A stretch of 64,000 bases of DNA from an uncultured Rhizobiaceae group bacterium (GCA_947501445.1 CANMVS010000015.1:62001-126000); one strand, 5' to 3'; counted from the first letter of the stretch, positions 46,438 to 55,916 are shown. Notes: generated by a model not told the origin, from the sequence alone. Translations and numbers: made by a program.

Positions 46438-48615
46438 TTGGCGAGTGCTGGTTTGCGGTCTAAATATCTTCCAATACTTGTGTTATTGGGCTGCGTAAGC
46501 GGTGTACTTATTGGTTTATTTCTGCCGCAACTGGCAAATTTCATTTCCCCGGTTGGACACATTTATATCCGTTTGATGGAAGTTGTGGTTCTTCCATACA
46601 TTATCTCGTCTCTGGTTTTGGGGCTGGGGCAACTTGCACCGCAAACGGCCTTAAAACTTTTCCGCAAAAGTTGGGTGGTCTATGTTGCTCTTTGGACGAT
46701 GTCGCTTGCGGTCATTATCATTGTCGCCTCCACGGTTCCGCTTGTAAAACAGGCTGCGGTGATCAATTTTGCTGCAACGCTGGGTGCGGTGCCAAGCGAC
46801 GCGCCGTCGCTGATCGAACTGTTGATACCGAATAATTTTTTCCAGGCACTCACCAATAATTATGTGCCATCGATTGTTCTCATCGGCATCATCTACGGTG
46901 TTGCGGTGCAACATATCGAAAAGCGCGGTGAATTTCTTAATATTCTGTCAGTGATCCGCGGTGCCAGTGTTCGTATCTGGGGATGGGTTGTCTATCTGGC
47001 GCCGATTGGCGTTTGCTCGCTTTTTGCCGACACGCTCAGCTCAATGGACCCGGACGGGTTGGCCGCGATGTCGCTGTATATGATCGTGGTTACGCTATCC
47101 GCGCTGCTCATCGGACTTTGGCTCCTGCCAATGTTGCTGACATCCTTTTTGCCGATGCGTTATTGGGAAATCATGACGGAACTGAAAGAAGCGTTTCTGA
47201 TTTCCATTGTTACATCCCTGTCTGTGGCGTCCTTGCCAATGATCCAGACCGCTGCTCAAAACATGGCAAAGAAATATTGCGGCAACGAGGATGAGAAGCA
47301 GCAAAAGGAGATCATCCAGACGACATTGTCGATCAGCTATCCGCTGGCACAGGTTGGCAACTTTTTCATAATGGCGTTTTTATTTTACGCATCATTTTAC
47401 TTTTTCGTACCTTTCAGTGTTTCACAGTTGTTCGAACTGCCCTTTGTCACGCTGCTCTCGGGTGTGGGTTCTCCGTCATCTTCAATTGGCGCAGTCGCCT
47501 TTATGGCCGAGTGGTTGAATATGCCCAGTGAAACGACGAATCTCTATGTCGAGACAATGTCGCTGACCCGTTATGCCCAGGTCCTTGCCTCCGTCGCAGC
47601 CTTTGCATTCGTCACCATCCTGGTGACATTTATTTTCTATGGGCGTGTAAGGCTTGATCTGAAACGTCTGATCATGACCTTGGCTGTGACCGCAGTATGT
47701 CTTTCGGGCATCTGGTCTGTCGGTCGCTGGGGCGGCACACATATCCAGTTGCATTCCCTGAACAATTACCTGGCTATGGGATTGCCGGACGAACTTCAGG
47801 CATTCAGCGACGCCAATCTGGTTTCCAATCTGGCGTCCAAACCAGATGAAGAAATCAGTACATCGCAGACCAATCGTGCTGTCGATAAGACAGATGGCAC
47901 CCTCGACAGGATTCAATCCAGCGGCGTGCTTCGTATTGGTATCAATCCAAACGTGATGCCCTTTTCCTACATTAACACGGCCAAAGAGCTGGTGGGCTAT
48001 GATGTGGAGATGATGTATCGTTTTGCCGATAGCATGAATGTTGAATTGAAATTCGTTGCCTATACCTGGCAGGAATTGGTGGATGATCTTGAAAAGTCCA
48101 AATTCGATATTGCCGTCGGCGGCATTTACATAACCGATGATCGTTTGAGAAAACTGACAGTCAGCGACCCCTATTATGAAAACCCATTGGCTTTGATCGT
48201 CAAAACATCGGATGTGGGGAAATTCTCGTCACGTGAACTGATTGACGGCACCGAGGGCGTCAATATCGCTGTCTTCAATGATCCGGTCCTGTTGCCCCAG
48301 GCAAAGCGCAGTTTTCCAAATGCAACTGTTACGGTTCTGGATAATTATGACAAACTGGAATCGCAAACGCATATTGATGCTGCATTGTGGACGCTTGAAC
48401 AGGCGCGCGCCTGGGCCATTTCACACGAGGGATATTCCGCTGTTGTACCCAAAAATACAGCAAGCCGGTTTCTCTTCGGTTATCTCATGGCACCCAATTC
48501 ACCTGGACTTTCCGACTATCTGAATTACTGGATGGGCATCAACGTGCAAGGGGGTGTTCAGGCCGACATGGCCAAGCGCTGGATTGACCCCGCAGCAACA
48601 GATGCAAGACGGTAG
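46438..48615 (+). CDS. Dicarboxylate/amino-acid symporter (DAACS) fused to solute-binding domain (SBP family 3)
   Basis: A 725-residue fusion. Residues 1-430 are a DAACS (SLC1/GltP-type) symporter with eight or so membrane helices: RLMEVVVLPYIISSLVLGLG near 42, NYVPSIVLIGIIYGVA near 140, and SISYPLAQVGNFFIMAF near 300 with SPSSSIGAVAF near 348. After a further helix (about 410-430) and a linker (residues 465-485) comes a type 3 binding domain (490-715: DRIQSSGVLRIGINPNVMPFSYIN, VGYDVEMMYRFAD, FDIAVGGIYITDDRLR). TTG at 46438 is the start, with GGGGAG 8 nt before. The binding domain probably faces the periplasm. Cargo is not determinable. Confidence 0.88.
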   Translation: MASAGLRSKYLPILVLLGCVSGVLIGLFLPQLANFISPVGHIYIRLMEVVVLPYIISSLVLGLGQLAPQTALKLFRKSWVVYVALWTMSLAVIIIVASTVPLVKQAAVINFAATLGAVPSDAPSLIELLIPNNFFQALTNNYVPSIVLIGIIYGVAVQHIEKRGEFLNILSVIRGASVRIWGWVVYLAPIGVCSLFADTLSSMDPDGLAAMSLYMIVVTLSALLIGLWLLPMLLTSFLPMRYWEIMTELKEAFLISIVTSLSVASLPMIQTAAQNMAKKYCGNEDEKQQKEIIQTTLSISYPLAQVGNFFIMAFLFYASFYFFVPFSVSQLFELPFVTLLSGVGSPSSSIGAVAFMAEWLNMPSETTNLYVETMSLTRYAQVLASVAAFAFVTILVTFIFYGRVRLDLKRLIMTLAVTAVCLSGIWSVGRWGGTHIQLHSLNNYLAMGLPDELQAFSDANLVSNLASKPDEEISTSQTNRAVDKTDGTLDRIQSSGVLRIGINPNVMPFSYINTAKELVGYDVEMMYRFADSMNVELKFVAYTWQELVDDLEKSKFDIAVGGIYITDDRLRKLTVSDPYYENPLALIVKTSDVGKFSSRELIDGTEGVNIAVFNDPVLLPQAKRSFPNATVTVLDNYDKLESQTHIDAALWTLEQARAWAISHEGYSAVVPKNTASRFLFGYLMAPNSPGLSDYLNYWMGINVQGGVQADMAKRWIDPAATDARR

Positions 48616-48630
48616 CAAGACATGCCAGTG

Positions 48631-49428
48631 TCATGATTTACTTTGGTCTTGCCCAATTTTTCGCCGCATCAGGTAGGCGTAAAGTGTCGGGGAACACCGG
48701 TTAATCAGCCAGGCCAGTTTTGCAATCCGACCGACAAGAATGTGGCGTGTTTTCCTGTGAAATCCAGCGACGATAATCCGTGCCGCTTCGTCGGCCAGCA
48801 TGCTGTCGATGGCATCTGTCGCTGAGCCAGGACGGGCAATGCCGTCTGGTGTATCAGCTATGCCGCCCGCATTGGTGGCAATAAATGAAGGTGCCGCTAT
48901 CAGGACATGGACACCGAAGGGGGTTTCCTCTGCTCTTAATGTGTTGAAAAACCCCTCCATCGCGTGTTTGCTCGCGGCATAGGCCGTTCGATTGACCAGG
49001 GGTGCAAACCCAGCAACAGAAGAAATGGCCAAATGAGTTCCCTGGCTCATGCGCAGCGCCTGCAGGAAATGCCGAGCCACGATTATGGCGCCAAAATAGT
49101 TGATGTCCATGATCTGGCGATGAGTTGCAGGCTGCGTTTCACCAAACGGTTGAAGCTGTGTGACACCTGCATTGTAGATGACCAGATCAATTGTCGGACG
49201 CTCGGTGATGATCTGCGTGCATACCTGCTCCACGCTCTGCCAGTCTGTCAGGTCGCAGGCATGGGCGGTGATCATGGTTGCGGCTTTGTCGCTACACAGC
49301 TGGTCAAGCTGAGGACCAGGCAGGTCGATCACCACGACGAACCAGCCTTCATCAATCAGCCGAGCCGTCAATGCCTTTCCAAGGCCGCCAGCGCCTCCTG
49401 TAATGACGGCCGTTTGCTGTTGGTTCAT
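48631..49428 (-). CDS. Short-chain dehydrogenase/reductase
   Basis: A 265-residue SDR from the ATG at 49428 (MNQQQTAV), overlapping the preceding epimerase gene by 4 bp. NAD(P) motif TGGAGGLG near residue 11, NAG near 85 and catalytic YAASK near 150 after ISSVAGF. The C-terminal RKTRHILVGRIAKLAWLI is hydrophobic-basic and could touch a membrane, as in some lipid-active SDRs. It is the last gene of the FMO-symporter-epimerase operon. Substrate unknown. Confidence 0.92.
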   Translation of the reverse strand: MNQQQTAVITGGAGGLGKALTARLIDEGWFVVVIDLPGPQLDQLCSDKAATMITAHACDLTDWQSVEQVCTQIITERPTIDLVIYNAGVTQLQPFGETQPATHRQIMDINYFGAIIVARHFLQALRMSQGTHLAISSVAGFAPLVNRTAYAASKHAMEGFFNTLRAEETPFGVHVLIAAPSFIATNAGGIADTPDGIARPGSATDAIDSMLADEAARIIVAGFHRKTRHILVGRIAKLAWLINRCSPTLYAYLMRRKIGQDQSKS

Positions 49429-50363
49429 AGACCGACACTCCGCCGCCACAGGTCAAATGTCGCAGTACTTGATTTTTGCGGATGATAGCCGAAGACTGTT
49501 TTCAGCCGGGTGTTGTCCAGCACCGGGCGAAACTGCAAAAACCGCACCTGTTGAGGGCCGTAGCGTGACAGCCGAAGCGGGTGAGCAATGGACAGGATCG
49601 TTTTGAGTAACCACGCCGGTATATGACGCACCGGTTTGTTCAACGTTGCGGCTATATCCATGACACTCACGGCGCCATCACCTGCAACATTAAAAATGCC
49701 TGCCGGGGCATCAGTCACCGCGCGCGCCAGGATGCGGGCCAGATCCCGGGTCCAGATGAAAACAAAGGGACTGTCGCTGCCGCGAATGGCAAGGATATGC
49801 TTGCGGTGAAACAGCGCCGTAATCTGATTTTCCAGTCCTTCACCAAGCACTGTGCCGACGCGCAGAATAACCTGCTCGAGTTCAGGCGCTGACTGGCGCA
49901 ACTGTTCCGCCATCTCCTCCACCAGCCGTTTGTGATAGGCGTAGGCGAACGCCCGGTTGCCGCGGAGCGGATTTTCCTCTGTGAGCGGAACCGGGTTATC
50001 CGGGTGGTAACCATAGGCAGCTCCGGAACTGGTAATGACAATACGTCCAACACCGTGGCGGGTGCAGGCGTTGAGAACATTTTGTGTTCCGGTAACGTCA
50101 ACAGAATAGGCGAATTCACGGCTGGAGCCCTTTGGTGGTGTTACGATGGATGCAAGATGAATGATTACCTCGGGGCGATATTTTTCCACGACCGCAGCCA
50201 CAGCGCTGCCGCGCACATCCATCTGTTGATAGGTCATGTCAGCTGGTAGCTGCATCGACGTCAGGACGTCCGTGGCAATGACGCTATTATCGGATCCGGC
50301 CAGTTCTTCCAGCAGGGCACGGCCCACGGCACCACCAGCGCCTGTTATTAATATTCTGGTCAT
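49425..50363 (-). CDS. NAD-dependent epimerase/dehydratase family protein
   Basis: A 312-residue extended SDR. Rossmann motif ITGAGGAVGRALLEELAG at the start, ITSSGAAYGYH near residue 105 and the YxxxK pair in FAYAYHKRLVEE near 135. Such proteins act on nucleotide sugars or, in steroid-type catabolism, on hydroxysteroids (3-beta-HSD family); the second is possible because of neighbours. It overlaps both neighbours by 4 bp (ATGA), so the operon is translationally coupled. Confidence 0.9.
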   Translation of the reverse strand: MTRILITGAGGAVGRALLEELAGSDNSVIATDVLTSMQLPADMTYQQMDVRGSAVAAVVEKYRPEVIIHLASIVTPPKGSSREFAYSVDVTGTQNVLNACTRHGVGRIVITSSGAAYGYHPDNPVPLTEENPLRGNRAFAYAYHKRLVEEMAEQLRQSAPELEQVILRVGTVLGEGLENQITALFHRKHILAIRGSDSPFVFIWTRDLARILARAVTDAPAGIFNVAGDGAVSVMDIAATLNKPVRHIPAWLLKTILSIAHPLRLSRYGPQQVRFLQFRPVLDNTRLKTVFGYHPQKSSTATFDLWRRSVGL

Positions 50364-51262
50364 CGGGTCGCCTTCGTGCGTGACAGGTAGCTGGCGAGCG
50401 CTATGCCGGTAATTGCGTGCCAGATGCCCCAGAAAGCAGCCACGACGGCCATGCCGCCCAACCCGCCGAAGAAAGCGAAAATCAGGATAAGCCCCAGACC
50501 GGAGTTCTGTATGCCTGTTTCGATCATGATGGCCCGCCTGTCATAGGCGCTGACCCCCGCCAATGTTGCCACTGCAAAGCCGCCAGAAAGTGCCAGCGCA
50601 TTATGAAGAACAACAAGCAAAGCGACCATACCGGCAAAATTCAAAAAGAAATTCCAGTTTGCAGCAAGCGCCAGCAGCACAAAAGCCACAAATATTATCA
50701 TCGAAAGCCACTGCATTGGCTTGCGTATTCTGGCGGCAAAACCCGGCTTTATACTATTGAGCGCAATGCCTGCGCATAGGGGCAGGGCGAGCATGAGTGA
50801 CAGGGTCAGCGCGACCTGCCAGGGGTCAATGGCAGTTCGCGTCAACAGGGCGTTGGTCGGCGCATACAGACTGCCCCAAAAGGCAATATTAAAGGGTGTG
50901 AGTGCGATGGCACCCATGGTTGCAAAGGCTGTCATGGAGACAGATAGAGCAGTATTGCCCCCGGCGCGGTGGGTGATGAAATTGGAGATATTACCGCCGG
51001 GGCAGGCGGCCACAAGAATGAGGCCGAGTGCAATGCTTGGACGTGGTTCAACTACAATTATCATGAGAAATGTCAGGGCAGGCAGGACGACAAACTGCGA
51101 TGCCAGCCCCACCAGCAACGACTTGGGTGCCCTGGTTACATTATAAAAATCCGCCGGCTTGAGGTCCAGGGCAATGGAGAACATGACAATGGCTAAAATG
51201 GCATTGAGAAGCGTCAGGGATGCCGGGCTGAAATTGAGCGCAATGGCGTCGATGTCGCTCAT
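50360..51262 (-). CDS. Bile acid:sodium symporter (BASS) family transporter
   Basis: A 300-residue membrane protein with about nine hydrophobic segments. The family blocks are MFSIALDLKPADFYNVTRAP near residue 28, LVAACPGGNISNFITHRAGGNTALSVSMTAF near 82 and MIETGIQNSGLGLILIFAFFGG near 245, which form the sodium and substrate sites of BASS proteins. It imports an organic anion with sodium. Neighbouring flavin monooxygenase and two SDRs suggest the cargo is a cyclic or terpenoid/steroid-like acid, but this is inference. Confidence 0.92.
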   Translation of the reverse strand: MSDIDAIALNFSPASLTLLNAILAIVMFSIALDLKPADFYNVTRAPKSLLVGLASQFVVLPALTFLMIIVVEPRPSIALGLILVAACPGGNISNFITHRAGGNTALSVSMTAFATMGAIALTPFNIAFWGSLYAPTNALLTRTAIDPWQVALTLSLMLALPLCAGIALNSIKPGFAARIRKPMQWLSMIIFVAFVLLALAANWNFFLNFAGMVALLVVLHNALALSGGFAVATLAGVSAYDRRAIMIETGIQNSGLGLILIFAFFGGLGGMAVVAAFWGIWHAITGIALASYLSRTKATR

Positions 51263-52611
51263 GAATCCGACCCGCTGAGCGCGCGTATTTTTTTCACAAC
51301 GGCGCTTCGGTAACTGTCCTTGTCCACATAATAGGCCATGCGTGGAATATCGAGGTAATCCATGCCAGCGGTAAGTCTTTCAAACCCGGATTTCTTTTCA
51401 GCCTGCAACTGTGTTGCTGCGCCGTTACCGGATCTTTGACCACCAATAAAACGGGCAACCAGCTCCGCCTGCTCATGGCGGCCCTGCCATCCAAGTCCTG
51501 TCGCCTCAACCATGCCCATGACGAATAGATCGTCGCGGGTCGGATGCATGCAATTGAGGTAGAGATGTGGTGCGAAATGCTGCCAGTTAAGCAGTGATCT
51601 ATCGATGAAAGGATAGTTAAGTTGATATCCGGTTGCCAATAGAATGAGGTCATAGTCACCTTGTGACCCATCCATGAAATGCACGGTATTTTTGTCAAGG
51701 TGGCTGATATCGGCGCGCACCTTCACATCGCCATGTCCGGCATGAAACAGAATGAGCGAATTGACGACCGGGTGAGACTGGTACAGCAGGTAATCGGGTT
51801 TGGGGAAGCCGTATTTTTCCGGATCGCCAACAAACCATTTGAGAACTTGCAGATCAACGCGCCGTTTCAACCACATTGGCAGACGTTTGGAACCGCTTAA
51901 TGTATCCGCCGGTTTTCCAAACAGATATTTGGGAACGAAATGATAACCACGGCGCACGGAGATGTCGCAGCTCTTGCCATGATGCACCGCGTCGATTGCA
52001 ATGTCGCAACCCGAATTGCCGGCACCAACGATCAGTACCCGTTTGTCCTTGAACTGCCGGGGATACCGGTAGGCGCTTGAATGGATGATTTCTCCGGAAA
52101 AATCACCATCGAAGGTCGCCCTGTTGGGATCGGAAAGCGTGCCATTTGCAATCAGCAGACCGGCAAAGACGGCTTCGTGCATTGCACCGGAACCATCACG
52201 CCAGCACACCCGCCAGCCTGCACCACTATCTCCCAGCGGCTCGGTTTCCAGTACCTCACATCCGAAGTTAAAATGGTCACGCAATGCATAATGGTCTGCA
52301 AATTCGTGGAAATATTTTAATATTTCACGGTGAGAAGGATATTCGGCGACGTCGTCGCGCATCGGGTAGTCGGTAAACTCCGTCGTATGTTTCGATGAAA
52401 TCAGATGAGCGGTTTCATACATTGTCGAGGCGGGATTTTCGATGTCCCACAAGCCGCCAATGTCGGTATGTCGTTCAAAACCCTGAAAGGGAATGGACTG
52501 CTCGGCAAGCACTTTTGCACAGGCCAGTCCCATCGGGCCTGCACCGATCAAGGCATATTTTTCTGTTGTGTCCGAGTTATTGTGAACCGTTACGTGCTTG
52601 CTGACCGCCAC
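51259..52611 (-). CDS. Flavin-containing monooxygenase (possible Baeyer-Villiger type)
   Basis: A 450-residue class B flavoprotein. FAD motif IGAGPMGLACAKVL near residue 24, NADPH motif VLIVGAGNSGCDIAID near 195 and the FMO fingerprint FSGEIIHSSAYRYP just before. Such enzymes oxygenate N, S or ketone groups; the fingerprint fits plain FMOs better than true BVMOs. It is first in the operon and divergent from a TetR gene, with the perfect dyad AACGATCGTT between. Substrate unknown; likely the compound brought in by the neighbouring BASS transporter. Confidence 0.92.
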   Translation of the reverse strand: MAVSKHVTVHNNSDTTEKYALIGAGPMGLACAKVLAEQSIPFQGFERHTDIGGLWDIENPASTMYETAHLISSKHTTEFTDYPMRDDVAEYPSHREILKYFHEFADHYALRDHFNFGCEVLETEPLGDSGAGWRVCWRDGSGAMHEAVFAGLLIANGTLSDPNRATFDGDFSGEIIHSSAYRYPRQFKDKRVLIVGAGNSGCDIAIDAVHHGKSCDISVRRGYHFVPKYLFGKPADTLSGSKRLPMWLKRRVDLQVLKWFVGDPEKYGFPKPDYLLYQSHPVVNSLILFHAGHGDVKVRADISHLDKNTVHFMDGSQGDYDLILLATGYQLNYPFIDRSLLNWQHFAPHLYLNCMHPTRDDLFVMGMVEATGLGWQGRHEQAELVARFIGGQRSGNGAATQLQAEKKSGFERLTAGMDYLDIPRMAYYVDKDSYRSAVVKKIRALSGSDS

Positions 52612-52648
52612 GCAGTTTCTCCCTGTTTTTTAGTTTTTTCTTAAATTG

Positions 52649-52658
52649 AACGATCGTT
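52649..52658. promoter_or_regulatory. Candidate TetR operator AACGATCGTT
   Basis: A perfect 10-bp dyad, flanked by TTG and AAA, in the 69-bp gap between the FMO gene and the TetR gene. Its form is typical of TetR-family sites, so the encoded regulator probably represses the FMO operon and itself. Confidence 0.65.
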
Positions 52659-52680
52659 AAAAATAGTGCAAGGTGTTTTT

Positions 52681-53391
52681 ATGGAAATCACGGTTCAAGC
52701 ACAAAAACAACGCCAAAGAGCGCCCTCCAAACGGTCACTCGCCACCCGGGAGAAAATTCTCAACGCGGCTGAGATGTTGTTTGCCCAAACGGGTTATGAG
52801 GGGACTTCAATTCGGGAAATTGCGGAAAGGGCCGGTGTACAAAAGGCGCTGGTCAATTTTCATGGTGGCCCGAAAGAGGATCTGTTTTTCAAGGTTGTTG
52901 AGCGCCGGGCGAAAGAACTGTCGGATTGCCGGATGCAGGCATTGACTGCCATGCTTGCAGGTCAGGAAAAAGTGACAGTGGGCGACATTATTTCGTGCTT
53001 CATTGCGCCCTATATGGAAAAGGCGACAAATGGTGGCATCCACTGGCGCGCCTATGCACGGCTGGTTGCGCAGGTGTCAGCAGACGAACGCTGGGCCGGG
53101 ATAAGTCAGGCCTGCTTTGATCCCACAGCGCAGGTATTTATTGAAGAAATCTGCAAACGCCACCCCATGGCGAACCGGCTGTCGGTGTCTTCAGGATTTG
53201 TATTTTGCGTTGCTTCGATGCTGGCAATGGTGACGTCGATGTGGCGTATGGATGCGCTTTCAGCAACAAAGGGTCTCACCGGGTCGGAGGATACATTTGC
53301 GCGACTGCCGCTGCTTGTGAAGTTTTGCAACGGTGGAATGGAAGACATTCTGCAGTTGGACGGCAATTCGCTTGAAAATGAAACGGTCTAA
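52681..53391 (+). CDS. TetR-family transcriptional regulator
   Basis: A 236-residue regulator from ATG 52681 after AAGGTG. Residues 18-70 form the TetR helix-turn-helix (RSLATREKILNAAEMLFAQTGYEGTSIREIAERAGVQKALVNFHGGPKEDLFFKVV). The C-terminal ligand domain resembles CerR-type members in helix layout only. It is divergent from the FMO operon and the dyad between them is a likely operator. It converges with the FMN reductase gene. Confidence 0.92.
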   Translation: MEITVQAQKQRQRAPSKRSLATREKILNAAEMLFAQTGYEGTSIREIAERAGVQKALVNFHGGPKEDLFFKVVERRAKELSDCRMQALTAMLAGQEKVTVGDIISCFIAPYMEKATNGGIHWRAYARLVAQVSADERWAGISQACFDPTAQVFIEEICKRHPMANRLSVSSGFVFCVASMLAMVTSMWRMDALSATKGLTGSEDTFARLPLLVKFCNGGMEDILQLDGNSLENETV

Positions 53392-53396
53392 ATCAT

Positions 53397-53941
53397 TTAT
53401 TTGTGGCTGGTTCGGGATCGTTCAATCAGCACCGTGAAATCTTCAATGAAAGACCGCATTCGGGCAATGGTCTCCTTTTTTGTCAGGGCAATTCCATCTG
53501 ATCTGAAGACATTCCCATCAGAGGAATTTTCAGGAAATTATCCTCGTCAAAATTGATGGAGACTGTGTTCAATACATTGCGCAGCGAGTGGAGCATGTCA
53601 TCGCCACGATCTGATGCATGAACCAGGCAAATTGGTTTGGCAATGAGTTCTTCGCGTGGAACCAGCCAGTCAATGGCGTTTTTCAGACCGCCAGGCAATG
53701 CGCGGGCATATTCGGGACTGGAGAATATCAGGCCATCGGCATCGCCAACCTGCTGGGCCAGCGAACGGACGGATCGCGGTGTTTCATCCCCATTCACATC
53801 CGGTGAAAAGACGGGCAGTTGGGTAAGTCCGTCATACAGGTTGATCTGATGGTCTGAACCCGACGCCCTGGCAATCGCTGTCAGCAAAGCGCTATTGGTG
53901 GAGCCGATGCGCACACTACCTGAAATCGCCAGAATTTTCAT
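53397..53941 (-). pseudogene. NADPH-dependent FMN reductase with C-terminal frameshift
   Basis: The flavodoxin-like protein starts at ATG 53941 (MKILAISGSVRIGSTNSALL) with the phosphate loop SGSVRIGSTNSA, FSSPEYARALPGGLKNAIDWL near residue 75 and a normal fold. The frame ends early at 53483 (MGMSSDQMELP stop), but another frame continues directly as ALTKKETIARMRSFIEDFTVLIERSRTSHK to a stop at 53397, the usual amphipathic C-terminal helix. One missing base near 53487 explains it. The truncated form (152 residues) may still work, so decay is not certain; a sequencing error is also possible. Confidence 0.7.
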
Positions 53942-54162
53942 TTGCTTGCTGTCCCATGCCAGATTGCCGGTTGGTGTTGGCGGAGATGGAATCACCTCTG
54001 TTTGGGGTGCAATATGGGCAATTTAGCCGTTGCTGTGAAACTGCATTGTAATGGTTTGCTTGCATGAGTTGTTGATCATCGAACGATGGTGATTGATGGA
54101 ACCAAATGAAGATGGGTTGTTCTGCTTATTGATTTTCAGCCAATTCTGCCCATCTTGGGAGT

Positions 54163-55728
54163 ATGAATATTCACAGCGAAACATCCGGTGCCTATCGACT
54201 TGAAGTATTTCCATTGCGCGGTGAAGTTGTTGCGCGCAATGGAAACAGTATATTGGCGGCAAGCCGGTCTGCAAAATTCATGCGGGAAACGCGCCTGGCG
54301 CCGACGATTTATTTCCCGCTTGACGATGTTGCTGCAACACTGCAGGCGAGTGAAAAGAGAACCTTTTGTCCATTCAAAGGAACCGCAACCTATTGGGATG
54401 TCATTGTTGATGACCAGATCATTGCCGATGGCGCATGGACCTATCGAAGCGCACTGCCGGAATCGCGTGAAATAGAGGGTTATGTCAGCTTCACCCAAGA
54501 GGCACTCACCCATCTGGATATGGGCGGGAATGCCGTATCCCCGGGTCAGGAGGGCAATATCTCCGGCCCCATTGTTGACTGGATCATGCGAGAGGCATGG
54601 CTTTGCACGTCTCCGGAAGAACTGACAGCGGCTATTGCGCGCAAATTTGTCGAAGACGGTATCGCTGTTTCCAGAATGAGCGCTCTGATCTGGTCTCTGC
54701 ATCCCATGATTGCCGGTAAAAACTATGTCTGGACCAGTGAGGAAAACAAGGTTGAAACCTATACGCCATCGCATGATCTGTTGACGAACCCGGTTTACGT
54801 CAACAGCCCCTTGCGTCATGTGACCAACGGGCTTGGCGGCGTCCGCCAGAATCTTCAGAACGATAAGGTGGAATTCAATTTTCCCATTTTGGAAGAGCTG
54901 AAAGCAAAGGGCGCCACCGACTATGTGGCCATGCCACTACAGTTCTCAAATGGTCAGATAAATGTTGTCACATTGACCAGCAATCACCCCAATGGTTTTA
55001 CGACAGCCAATCTTGGGCTGATCTTTGAATGCCTGTCGGTGATCAGCAGACTGTATGAAGTCTTTGCCTTGCGTGACAATGCGACGGCCCTTTTGGAAAC
55101 CTATCTGGGCAGGCGCACTGGCGAGCGGGTTCTTGGTGGTGAAATTCGTCGCGGCGACGGGGATCAGATTGATGCGGCAATCCTTTTTTGCGATTTGAGA
55201 GGATCATCGCGACTTGAGGAGCAATTGGGCCGGGAGGCCTATCTGGTTTTGTTGAACCGGTTTTTTGAGACGACAACCGCGATTATCAATGAGCACGGTG
55301 GTGAGGTTCTCAAATTTATCGGTGATGCTGTTCTGGCCATCTTCCCGATGAGTGAGGACAGGGATGTTGCCTGTGGGCAGGCGCTCGCTTCGGCACTGGA
55401 AATTGATCGCCGCCTGCATGATAGCGAAAGTGAAAAAGCCGGCGGAAATATGGATTGTGCGATTGGGCTTGCGTTTGGCAATGTTACCTATGGCAATGTC
55501 GGTTCAAAAGAGCGATTGGATTTCACCGTTATCGGATCCGCGGCAAATGTCGCAGCGCGCCTCGGCGATCTGGGCAAAACTCTGGGGCATGCAATTGTTG
55601 CGACAAAAGAGATTGCCCAGAGCAATCAGGACGTCATGCAATCGCTTGGGGCTCATGAATTGCACAATGTTTCGGTAGCGGTTGAAGCCTGGGCACCACG
55701 CGTACCGGTGCCAACTTCTGTCCAATAG
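54163..55728 (+). CDS. DUF427 domain-adenylate/guanylate cyclase fusion
   Basis: A 521-residue cytoplasmic protein. Residues 10-105 match DUF427 (FPLRGEVVARNG, APTIYFPLDDV, TFCPFKGTATYWDVIVDD, GYVSFTQEAL). A GAF-like sensory part follows (about 135-310). The class III cyclase catalytic domain is about 335-505, with the metal aspartates in LFCDLRGSSRL and FIGDAVLAIFPM and the substrate-specificity part FTVIGSAANVAARL. No membrane segment. It probably makes cAMP in response to a ligand in the DUF427 or GAF-like part. It stands alone, with a TTGGGAG ribosome site before ATG. Confidence 0.88.
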   Translation: MNIHSETSGAYRLEVFPLRGEVVARNGNSILAASRSAKFMRETRLAPTIYFPLDDVAATLQASEKRTFCPFKGTATYWDVIVDDQIIADGAWTYRSALPESREIEGYVSFTQEALTHLDMGGNAVSPGQEGNISGPIVDWIMREAWLCTSPEELTAAIARKFVEDGIAVSRMSALIWSLHPMIAGKNYVWTSEENKVETYTPSHDLLTNPVYVNSPLRHVTNGLGGVRQNLQNDKVEFNFPILEELKAKGATDYVAMPLQFSNGQINVVTLTSNHPNGFTTANLGLIFECLSVISRLYEVFALRDNATALLETYLGRRTGERVLGGEIRRGDGDQIDAAILFCDLRGSSRLEEQLGREAYLVLLNRFFETTTAIINEHGGEVLKFIGDAVLAIFPMSEDRDVACGQALASALEIDRRLHDSESEKAGGNMDCAIGLAFGNVTYGNVGSKERLDFTVIGSAANVAARLGDLGKTLGHAIVATKEIAQSNQDVMQSLGAHELHNVSVAVEAWAPRVPVPTSVQ

Positions 55729-55863
55729 AGCAATTCAGGTTCCTTTGGATATAGGTATCGTGCAGAAACTCCTGATCTGATCTCAAATTTCGCAGCCAAA
55801 TCAGAACGTTTCACCTTACAAAGCGCCACGCGGAAATAGAGCAGTATTATCAGCGTGTTGCAT

Positions 55864-55883
55864 ATTTGCATTCCTATGCAAAA
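55864..55883. promoter_or_regulatory. Dyad 1, TTTGCAT-TCCT-ATGCAAA
   Basis: Perfect 7-bp arms around 4 bp, looking like a regulator dimer site. A second copy lies 53 bp downstream in opposite orientation. May regulate the SDR-LacI operon; the LacI protein in that operon or a cyclase-linked regulator could bind. Confidence 0.55.
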
Positions 55884-55916
55884 TTACCTGTTATCTAAGC
55901 GGATATTCAGTTGTTT

